NCBI GenBank assembly: GCA_016287975.1 | Contig: JAEEXV010000006.1 | Location: 1 to 5,482, forward strand | DNA length: 5,482 nucleotides | Origin: Lentisphaeria bacterium | GTDB lineage: Bacteria > Verrucomicrobiota > Lentisphaeria > Oligosphaerales > Oligosphaeraceae | Direction of reading: 5' to 3' | Shown: in pieces, positions 1 to 5,482 of the stretch | Layout: each line of letters begins with the position of its first letter | How positions within the stretch are numbered: position 1 is the first letter of the stretch | Position numbers and translations under genes: made by a program | The notes under the pieces: model-generated | What the model saw: the letters and a program-made list of their open reading frames with translations, nothing else | Told to the model about the DNA's origin: nothing | Databases searched by the model: none

Positions 1-1188
1 AGCTACCCGCCCGCCGCGCGCGGCTACGCCGAATCCGCCCGCATGGTCTACCGCTATCTGCTGGACTTCCCCTCCAACCGCCATCTGCGGGAGACCGGCG
101 AGCCGGGCACCGCCTACGCGAAGAACTACTTCATCTCCGAAATGTACGCGGGACTCATCCGCGCCATGGTCCACTATGCGCAAATCGACGGGGCCGACCG
201 CGAACAGGCGATGGCGACGGCGCGCAGGGCCGCCGACTTCCTCCTCTCCATCAGCGAGCCGGCGGACGCGCCGCTGGCGCATTTCCCGCCGACCTACCTC
301 AACGCCCCCGCGCAGTTCGAGGGGCAGACCATGCTCATCTATCCCGCCGTCGCCGCCAAGTCCTACCTCCTGCTGGGCGAGGCCACCGGCGAGGAGAAGT
401 ACATCCAGGCCGCCGTCGCCATCGCGGAGACCTATCTGAAGCTGCAAGGGGAGGACGGCACCTGGCCTTTGAGGCTGATGGCCAAGGACGGCTCGCCCGC
501 CGGCGACAACCGCCTCCTGCCCATCGACTGCGTCATCCCGCTCATGGAGCGCCTCCACGCGCGCACCGGCGACCCGCGCTACCGCCACTGCGCCGACCGC
601 GCCTTCGCCTACGTGGAAAACGGCCCGCTCAAAACCTGGAACTGGGAGGCCCAGTTCGAGGACACTGAACTGACCGCCAAGTTCCAGAACATGGGCCACC
701 AGGACGCCGACGCCACCGCCCTCTACCTGCTGCGCCGCTTCCCCGGCGACCCCAGGCGCCTCGCGCAGGCGGAGGAAATCCTCCGCTTTGCCGAAGACCA
801 GTTCGTCTGCTGGGAGGCCCCCTGGAAGGGGCGCCGCCTCCCCTCCGACCTCCGCGAGGGCTTCTGGAGCAAGGACACCGACAACTGGCACACGCCCGCC
901 GTCGTGGAACAGTTCGACTGCCGCTGGCCCATCGATTCCTGCGCCGGCAAGCTGCTCGTCCCCTGCCTCGCCCTCCACAGGGCCACCGGGGACGGGCGCT
1001 GGCTCCAGAAGGCCCGCGCCCTCGCCGACAGCATGACCCAGATGGTCCAGCCCGACGGACGCCTCCCCACCTGGTGGATTCAGCCCGACCACGCCGGCAA
1101 CGACTGGCACTACAACATGATCCAGTCCGCCGAGGCCCTCGAGGAGCTGGACGAATTCCTGAAGACAACGGGCAACAAGGAGAAGTGA
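1..1188 (+). CDS. C-terminal part of an alpha/alpha-toroid (six-hairpin glycosidase-like) protein, 5'-truncated by the window
   Basis: The reading frame is open from base 1 with no stop, and the ATG at 43 has no ribosome-binding site, so I treat the gene as entering from the left; 395 residues are visible, ending at TGA 1186-1188. The protein is almost all helical, with repeated hairpins that start at a 'TGD.R' or 'TGEEKY' turn followed by an Ala/Leu-rich helix (near bases 391, 565 and 985). This is typical of (alpha/alpha) barrels such as glycoside hydrolases, unsaturated glucuronyl hydrolases and N-acylglucosamine 2-epimerase relatives. Motifs that I recall from uncharacterised secreted proteins of glycan-utilisation loci are PLAHFPPTYL (271-300), MLIYPA (331-348), NWEAQFED (640-663), HQDADA (697-714), AEDQF (790-804) and VVEQF...PIDS (901-939). 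Their conserved acidic residues are candidate catalytic groups. The substrate is unknown. The next gene starts two bases after the stop, so the two are probably translationally coupled. Coding status is near certain; enzyme class is an inference. Confidence 0.85.
   Translation, partial: SYPPAARGYAESARMVYRYLLDFPSNRHLRETGEPGTAYAKNYFISEMYAGLIRAMVHYAQIDGADREQAMATARRAADFLLSISEPADAPLAHFPPTYLNAPAQFEGQTMLIYPAVAAKSYLLLGEATGEEKYIQAAVAIAETYLKLQGEDGTWPLRLMAKDGSPAGDNRLLPIDCVIPLMERLHARTGDPRYRHCADRAFAYVENGPLKTWNWEAQFEDTELTAKFQNMGHQDADATALYLLRRFPGDPRRLAQAEEILRFAEDQFVCWEAPWKGRRLPSDLREGFWSKDTDNWHTPAVVEQFDCRWPIDSCAGKLLVPCLALHRATGDGRWLQKARALADSMTQMVQPDGRLPTWWIQPDHAGNDWHYNMIQSAEALEELDEFLKTTGNKEK
1177..1182 (+). 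promoter_or_regulatory. Ribosome-binding site of the first propeller gene
   Basis: AAGGAG lies eight bases before ATG 1191, inside the last codons of the upstream gene. It fixes the start at 1191 rather than at the in-frame ATG at 1074, which lies 115 bases inside the upstream gene and would put unrelated residues ahead of the signal peptide. The overlap with the upstream gene's end suggests coupled translation. Confidence 0.8.
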
Positions 1189-1190
1189 CG

Positions 1191-3065
1191 ATGACGAACC
1201 GTAAGGCATTACTGTTTTGTGGCACGGCGTTGGCGTGGCTGCTGGCCGCATGGCCGACGGCGGCGACGGCGGCCGAGGCGGCCGCCCTGGACACGCCCGC
1301 ATGGCTGCCGTGGCAGGCGCAGGCCATCCCCGTGGGCAACGAGCGGGACGGCTTCGTGGATAGCGTACAGGGGCGCATCACCTACAGCGACCCCGGCTCC
1401 TGCGAGGCCAACGTCAGCGTCCCCTACATGGCGAAGGTGCCCGACGAGAACCGCCTGCTGCTGCTGGTCACCACCGGCGAGCAGAATCTCCGCAGCCATC
1501 TGCTTTCCAGCACCGACGAGGGCGAGACATGGCAGGAGTACACGCGGCCGGAGGACGACCGCTGCGGCTGGGGCGGCTTGGCCTGCTGCGGCAACGGCAT
1601 CATGTTCACCACCGGCCGGCGCTCCGCCGACGGCGGCCATCATTGGGTGACACGGGAGATGGGTGACAGCACATGGCGCTTCGGCAGGAATGCCTACGAG
1701 TGGGATCCCCCCGTGCTCGATCCCAAGAGCAACGGGCAGCATCTCCTCGTGGCCTCCTGCTACACGCGCTTCACCCTCACCCCCGAGGCGAAGGCCATGG
1801 CGCTGCTGCAGGAGAGCTTCGACGGCGGCCAGACCTGGAGCGAGCGGCGGGGCGTCCCCGAGTTCGCGGGCGCCTGCGAGGTGGCGCTGGCCTACAACGC
1901 GCAGGGCGAACTCGTCGCCGCCATGCGCACCATCTCAACCCCCGCCCCCACCGACGACCACGGCACCCGCCTGGAGTATTCCTACTCCACGGACGGCGGC
2001 AAGACCTGGGCGGCCCCCAAGGTCATCGCCGGCAACGGACGCCACCACCCCTCCATGGCCCTCCTGCCCGACGGACGCATGGTGATGAGCTACGTCGTGC
2101 GCACCGGCTACCCCATGGTCGGCGACGAGTTCGCGTATGGCATCGAGGCGGTCGTCAGCAGCGACGGCGGCCACACCTGGGACACCGACCACCGCTACAT
2201 CCTCTCGCGCTGGACCAGCGACTGCGTGGTCACCGACGCCAAGGGCTATTCGTTCCAGGGCGAGCACTACCTCTTCGCGCCGCAGTGCACCTCCACGGTC
2301 TATCTCCCGCAGAGCGACTGCCTTGTCACCGCCTACGGCACCTTCCAGAACGCGCGGAACCTGCTGAGCGAGGGCGAGAGCCGCCCGCGCCAGGTGGCCC
2401 TGGTCAAATGGAAGCCGCTGGACAGCTACAGCCAGGAGAAGGCGCCCCCGCCGCCCGCGCTGACGGCCGACGAGGCGCTCGCCCGCCTGCGCGACAACCC
2501 CTACTGGTCCGTCAACTACGTCGCCGTCAACGGCCTGCCCGACTGCGGCTGGAGCAACCACTATCCCCCGCAGGCGCTCTCGCTCCACGACGGCTGGCTC
2601 CGCCTGGACAACCGCGGCCGAAGCACCGCCTGCTCGCTCCATGTGCGCGGCACCGACCATCTGGAGCGCATCAACGGCCCCGTCGGACTGCGCCTGAAGG
2701 CGCGCGTGGTGGAATGCGACGACGGCGGCAAGCCCCTGCGGCTGGTCCTCGCCAGCACGCTCGGCTGCGGACGCGACAAATACAGGTTCCTCCTCTTCAT
2801 CGACCGGGACGCCAATGTCCGCACGCCTTTCGGCGACTTCACCCTCCCCGTCGGCCGCGATACCTCCTTTACCCTCGAAATCTATGCGAACCCCGCCACC
2901 CGCCGCGCCTACCTCTGGCTGGACGGCCAGCTGGTTGCCGACACCGAGTTCACCCCGGAATACGAGCCGGCGGAAGACCCCGCCAGACTCTACATCGGAC
3001 ACGGTTCCGGAGCCATAGGCGGCATCGTCGAAATCGCCGACTTCAAGTTCGGACAGGTGAAGTAG
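1191..3065 (+). CDS. Secreted sialidase-fold (BNR/Asp-box) propeller protein with C-terminal LamG-like domain, copy 1
   Basis: This 624-residue protein starts at ATG 1191, chosen for its strong AAGGAG site. Residues 1-28 are a Sec signal peptide (basic MTNRK, then a hydrophobic stretch, with Ala-rich cleavage near ATA-A/E29). The propeller follows, with five Asp-box motifs (S-x-D-x-G-x-T-W) at about 107-114, 145-152 (degenerate, HHW), 209-216, 266-273 and 323-330. A proline linker (about 418-424) leads to a beta-sandwich at about 425-624, whose 'YLWLDGQLV' and 'LYIGHGSG' strands are typical of concanavalin/LamG-like folds. Asp-box propellers include GH33 sialidases and other exo-glycosidases. 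Glu230, Arg246 and Arg304 sit where sialidases keep their glutamate and two arginines, but the RIP arginine motif is missing (PYMAK at 78-82). The protein is probably an exported glycosidase or glycan-binding protein of unknown specificity. It is a tandem paralog of the next gene. Confidence 0.92.
   Translation: MTNRKALLFCGTALAWLLAAWPTAATAAEAAALDTPAWLPWQAQAIPVGNERDGFVDSVQGRITYSDPGSCEANVSVPYMAKVPDENRLLLLVTTGEQNLRSHLLSSTDEGETWQEYTRPEDDRCGWGGLACCGNGIMFTTGRRSADGGHHWVTREMGDSTWRFGRNAYEWDPPVLDPKSNGQHLLVASCYTRFTLTPEAKAMALLQESFDGGQTWSERRGVPEFAGACEVALAYNAQGELVAAMRTISTPAPTDDHGTRLEYSYSTDGGKTWAAPKVIAGNGRHHPSMALLPDGRMVMSYVVRTGYPMVGDEFAYGIEAVVSSDGGHTWDTDHRYILSRWTSDCVVTDAKGYSFQGEHYLFAPQCTSTVYLPQSDCLVTAYGTFQNARNLLSEGESRPRQVALVKWKPLDSYSQEKAPPPPALTADEALARLRDNPYWSVNYVAVNGLPDCGWSNHYPPQALSLHDGWLRLDNRGRSTACSLHVRGTDHLERINGPVGLRLKARVVECDDGGKPLRLVLASTLGCGRDKYRFLLFIDRDANVRTPFGDFTLPVGRDTSFTLEIYANPATRRAYLWLDGQLVADTEFTPEYEPAEDPARLYIGHGSGAIGGIVEIADFKFGQVK
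2145..2204 (+). repeat. Nucleotide-level conserved block shared by the two propeller genes (copy 1)
   Basis: This 60-base segment encodes the last Asp box and the following DTDHRYIL motif. It matches bases 4075-4134 at 56 of 60 positions by my count. Among the identical residues only one codon differs silently (Thr, acc versus acg). It is part of the paralogous gene pair, not a mobile repeat. Confidence 0.7.
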
Positions 3066-3108
3066 CCGGCCAGGCGACGCCTCAAGACCATCGCGACCAA
3101 TTCCCCGC

Positions 3109-3113
3109 AAGGA
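3109..3113 (+). promoter_or_regulatory. Ribosome-binding site of the second propeller gene
   Basis: AAGGA is seven bases before ATG 3121, at the end of a 55-base spacer that otherwise shows no promoter or terminator. It supports ATG 3121, which is followed directly by a signal peptide. Confidence 0.7.
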
Positions 3114-3120
3114 AAAAGCA

Positions 3121-4998
3121 ATGAAACACATCGGTTTGTCCCTGGCCACCGCAGTGCTGTTCGCCAGCCTGGGCGGCATCCTGAAAGGCGCGGAAGCCGT
3201 CGGCGCGGCGCCGGAAAACTACTGGCAGGCGTGGGAGCCGTGCACCATCGCCATCGGCAACGAGCGCGACGGATTCCTCGACAGCGTTCCGGGCCGCCGC
3301 GCCCTCACCGTCACCGAAGGCGAGGCGGTGGAGCTGCAGATGCCCTATCTGGCCAAGGCGCCGGACGAGAACCGCTATTTCCTGATGTTCACGCGCCTGA
3401 CGGCGGATGGTCTCAAGGGGACGCTGCTGGAGAGCGCCGACGAGTGCGAGAACTGGCGCAACGTCCCCGTCGCCGGCGGCCTCGGCCAGAACTGGGGTCT
3501 GTGCTGCCTCGGCCATGGCAGGATGATCGCCTCCAACGGCTTCTGGCGCTCGGAGGACAACGGCCGCACGTGGACGCACCGCGACACCGGCTTCGACGAC
3601 CCGCGCTTCGTCGGCTCCGTCGTCGGCTGGGATCCGCCGCTGGTCGTGCCAGGCAGTGACGGACAGCACATTCTGGACACCGCCTTCTGGGGGGCCTCCC
3701 GGGGCGGCACGGAAGTCAGATACACCCCCCTCATCCGCGAAAGTCATGACGGCGGACACGCATGGACGCCGTGGCGCGGCCTCCCCGAGTTCGCCTGCGG
3801 CGCCAATGAAATCGCCATCGCCTACAACGCCAAGGGCGAACTCCTGGCGGGCATCCGCGAGGAAAACATCGGCGGCGTCTCCGACGACCATTTCTGCCGC
3901 CTGAGCACGTCGATTTCCACCGACGGCGGCCAGACGTGGGCGCAGCCGAAGGTCGTCGCCGGCAACGGCCGCCATCATCCCTGCTTCGCCACGCTGCCCG
4001 ACGGACGCGTCGTGCTGACCTACGTGGTGCGGCTGGGCTACCCCAAGACCGACGGCCGCAACACCTACGGCGTGGAGGCGGTCGTCAGCTACGACGGCGG
4101 CCGCACGTGGGACACCGACCACCGCTACATCCTCGCCAAATGGACCCACGACTGCCTGCTCAAGGACGCGTCGGGGGACACCGTGGAGGTCGCGCACTAC
4201 TATGGCGCGTCGCAAAGCACATGCACGCTATATCTTCCCGAAAGCGGCTGCCTCATAACCATCTACGGCACGGGGCAGAACCGCAGCTTCATCAACGAGG
4301 AGGGCATGCCCCTGCCGCACCAGGTGGCCGCCCTCAAGTGGATGCCCATGCCGCGGGAGCAGTACACCAAGGAGAAGGCCGCGCCGCCGGAGCCCATTCC
4401 CGCCGACGAGGCGCTTGCCAAGCTGCGCGCAACCTCCCGTTGGGCCGCCAGCTACAACGCCATCCTGGGGCTGCCGGATGGCGGCTGGGTGAACTACTAT
4501 CCCGAAAACCGCGTCAGCATCCAGGACGGATGGCTGGTGATGAACCACCGCAAGATCGTCACGGGATTCTACCGCTTCCGCGGACTGGACCGCCTCGTGA
4601 CCATCTACCGCGCCTTCGGCCTGCGCCTGCGGGTGGAGATTCCGCAGGACGAGGACGACGGCAAGCCCAACCGGATGACCCTCTACGCCGTCCTCGACAG
4701 CGGCCCCAACAAGCACAGCTTCTACCTGACCATCAACCGCAACGCCAACCTCGGCGGAAACCTGGGCAACATCGAGCTGCCCACCGAGGTCGGCAAGCCA
4801 TTCCTGCTGGAGGTCTGGGCCGACCCCGGCAGCCGCCGCGCGCGCGTCTGGGTGGACGGCGCACTGGTCACGGACAGGGAATACACGCCCGAACCCATCG
4901 AGCCGGAGAAGCCCTCCACGCTTTACTTCGGGCAAGGCACCCGCAGCGTGGACGGCACCGCCAAGCTCGCCTTCCTCCAATTCGGCGCCGTCGAATAG
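3121..4998 (+). CDS. Secreted sialidase-fold (BNR/Asp-box) propeller protein with C-terminal LamG-like domain, copy 2
   Basis: This 625-residue protein ends at TAG 4996-4998. Residues 1-26 form a signal peptide (MKH, hydrophobic core, AEA cleavage site; GAA at 28-30 is an alternative). Asp boxes lie at about 105-112 (decayed: Gly replaced by Cys, Thr by Asn), 144-151, 208-215, 266-273 and 323-330, nearly the same positions as in copy 1. A Pro-rich linker (about 420-428) precedes a LamG-like sandwich containing 'RVWVDGALV' and 'LYFGQGTR'. From residue 230 to 387 the two copies align without gaps, and I count about 95 of 158 residues identical; the N- and C-terminal parts are less alike. Shared blocks are GNERDGF, PDENR, GNGRHHP (281-287), YVVR (301-304) and DTDHRYIL. 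As in copy 1, the RIP arginine is absent (PYLAK at 75-79). The likely role is an exported glycosidase or glycan-binding protein with a different specificity from copy 1. The substrate is unknown. Confidence 0.92.
   Translation: MKHIGLSLATAVLFASLGGILKGAEAVGAAPENYWQAWEPCTIAIGNERDGFLDSVPGRRALTVTEGEAVELQMPYLAKAPDENRYFLMFTRLTADGLKGTLLESADECENWRNVPVAGGLGQNWGLCCLGHGRMIASNGFWRSEDNGRTWTHRDTGFDDPRFVGSVVGWDPPLVVPGSDGQHILDTAFWGASRGGTEVRYTPLIRESHDGGHAWTPWRGLPEFACGANEIAIAYNAKGELLAGIREENIGGVSDDHFCRLSTSISTDGGQTWAQPKVVAGNGRHHPCFATLPDGRVVLTYVVRLGYPKTDGRNTYGVEAVVSYDGGRTWDTDHRYILAKWTHDCLLKDASGDTVEVAHYYGASQSTCTLYLPESGCLITIYGTGQNRSFINEEGMPLPHQVAALKWMPMPREQYTKEKAAPPEPIPADEALAKLRATSRWAASYNAILGLPDGGWVNYYPENRVSIQDGWLVMNHRKIVTGFYRFRGLDRLVTIYRAFGLRLRVEIPQDEDDGKPNRMTLYAVLDSGPNKHSFYLTINRNANLGGNLGNIELPTEVGKPFLLEVWADPGSRRARVWVDGALVTDREYTPEPIEPEKPSTLYFGQGTRSVDGTAKLAFLQFGAVE
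4075..4134 (+). repeat. Nucleotide-level conserved block shared by the two propeller genes (copy 2)
   Basis: Partner of the block at 2145-2204. The differences are one Ser to Tyr codon, one His to Arg codon and one silent Thr change. Flanking sequence is clearly more diverged, which may reflect strong constraint, shared codon bias or past gene conversion. Confidence 0.7.
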
Positions 4999-5058
4999 GC
5001 GCAGCCCCTAACGGCGGACCCGCCTCGCCGCCCAGAACCTGCATTGACTGATTCGCCC

Positions 5059-5482
5059 ATGCCCAGACACATCATTGCCGCCGCGCTGGCGGCCGCACTG
5101 GCCTTCGCCGTCCGCGCCCTCCCGGCCCATTCAGAGGAGACCACCATGACCGAGACCGCCGCCGCCAGCCCGCTGGCCGAATACGACCGTCCCGTGCGCC
5201 CCGGCGGCGTCAACGGACAGGAGTTCTGGAACGGACGTGCGCGCTTCTTCATGTACGCGCCTGCCTTTGACTTCAGGCCCGTCGAAGGCGCGGCGCGCTA
5301 CCGCTTCGAGATTGTGGACGACCTCCACGAGCGCCACAGCTTCGAGGCGACCGCGCCGACGGCGGCGCTCTCCCCCCTGTGGGGCAGTCTCCCGACGGGC
5401 TACGTCACCGTCACCTGCCAGGCGGTTGGCGGCGAAGGGCAGCTGCTTGACGTCAGCGGCGAACGCACCTTTTGGAAATCGG
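5059..5482 (+). CDS. N-terminal part of a secreted protein with a beta-rich domain, 3'-truncated by the window; probable partner of a helical glycosidase domain
   Basis: The frame is open from ATG 5059 to the window end, giving 141 codons; the C-terminus is missing. Residues 1-24 look like a signal peptide: MPRH, a run of Ile/Ala/Leu/Phe, then a possible LPA-H site. The mature part begins RPVRPGGVNG (44-53), then FMYAPAFDF (64-72) and alternating short strands to TGYVTVTC, which suggests an Ig-like or fibronectin-like beta-sandwich. From memory, this block stands at the front of secreted proteins whose rest is a six-hairpin barrel like the gene at the left edge; the missing part would test this. 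The start is uncertain: ATG 5059 has no visible ribosome-binding site, whereas in-frame ATG 5146 (residue 30) has a strong one but would remove the signal peptide. The gene follows copy 2 by 60 bases on the same strand and is probably in the same operon. Confidence 0.8.
   Translation, partial: MPRHIIAAALAAALAFAVRALPAHSEETTMTETAAASPLAEYDRPVRPGGVNGQEFWNGRARFFMYAPAFDFRPVEGAARYRFEIVDDLHERHSFEATAPTAALSPLWGSLPTGYVTVTCQAVGGEGQLLDVSGERTFWKS
5134..5139 (+). promoter_or_regulatory. Possible internal ribosome-binding site in the fourth gene
   Basis: GAGGAG lies six bases before the in-frame ATG 5146. It is a better Shine-Dalgarno match than anything ahead of ATG 5059. It may mark the true start (giving a protein without signal peptide) or a second internal start. 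It could also be just the Glu-Glu codons of the leader region. Confidence 0.4.

Noticed and set aside
1074..1190. Upstream in-frame extension of the first propeller gene to ATG 1074
   Set aside because: It overlaps the end of the upstream gene, has no ribosome-binding site and would bury the signal peptide 39 residues inside the protein.
1209..1220. Possible lipoprotein signal (LLFC, Cys10) in the first propeller protein
   Set aside because: Phe directly before the Cys does not fit a lipobox, and the Cys lies at the start of the hydrophobic stretch. A standard Ala-x-Ala cleavage site follows later.
3066..3120. 55-base spacer between the two propeller genes as a possible promoter or terminator region
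   Set aside because: Apart from the ribosome-binding site, only a tiny GGCG-A-CGCC inverted repeat is seen, with no T-run and no convincing -35/-10 pair.
1673..3124. 483-codon open frame in another + frame across the first propeller gene
   Set aside because: The translation is Arg/Pro/Ala-rich low-complexity sequence without domain features, typical of an out-of-frame reading of GC-rich coding DNA.
1935..3179. Long antisense open frame (414 codons) opposite the first propeller gene, and a similar one at 3082-4215 opposite the second, with resembling translations
   Set aside because: Their similarity is a mirror of the sense-strand paralogy, and long antisense frames are expected in DNA this GC-rich. 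The sense frames have recognisable domains and ribosome-binding sites; the antisense frames have neither.
5013..5024. Short GC hairpin (GGCGGACCCGCC) between the second propeller gene and the fourth gene
   Set aside because: The stem is only 4-5 base pairs with a tiny loop and no T-run follows, so it is not a credible terminator.
4999..5058. The 60-base spacer is open in the same frame as both the second propeller gene and the fourth gene, so read-through of TAG 4996 would fuse them
   Set aside because: The frame match has a one-in-three chance, and the downstream protein has its own signal peptide. There is no evidence of stop-codon recoding.

Overview
The window is GC-rich DNA (roughly two-thirds G+C by eye) that is almost entirely coding on the + strand. 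It holds four genes in one direction, separated by only 2, 55 and 60 bases. No promoter or terminator is visible, so this looks like the middle of a longer operon. The first gene is cut by the left edge and the fourth by the right edge. At least three of the four products carry export signals, which suggests a carbohydrate-degradation cassette working outside the cytoplasm. No taxonomic marker gene is present. The mix of secreted sialidase-fold proteins and large alpha-helical glycosidase-like proteins, with high GC, recalls the glycan-degrading PVC group (Lentisphaerota, Planctomycetota, Verrucomicrobiota and relatives). This is a low-confidence guess from family resemblance.

Layout. Bases 1-1188 encode the C-terminal 395 residues of an all-helical protein that looks like an (alpha/alpha) toroid of the six-hairpin glycosidase type. 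Bases 1191-3065 and 3121-4998 encode two tandem paralogs of 624 and 625 residues. Each has a signal peptide, a five-Asp-box sialidase-type beta-propeller, a short proline-rich linker and a C-terminal concanavalin/LamG-like beta-sandwich. Bases 5059-5482 encode the start of a fourth protein with a signal peptide and an N-terminal beta-rich domain. From memory of such proteins, this domain normally precedes a helical domain like that of the first gene, so genes 1 and 4 may also be paralogs.

How they may work together. The inferred arrangement is helical enzyme, propeller, propeller, helical enzyme. Two propeller proteins could remove or recognise terminal sugars while the helical proteins process the remaining glycan or oligosaccharide. 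The substrate cannot be read from the sequence. The propellers keep the Asp boxes and parts of a sialidase-like active site (Glu230, Arg246, Arg304). They lack a recognisable RIP arginine motif and have no tyrosine where I would place the sialidase nucleophile. A plain sialidase label is therefore probably wrong, and this is the most interesting aspect of the window. I see no mobile element, CRISPR array, RNA gene or other distinct system.
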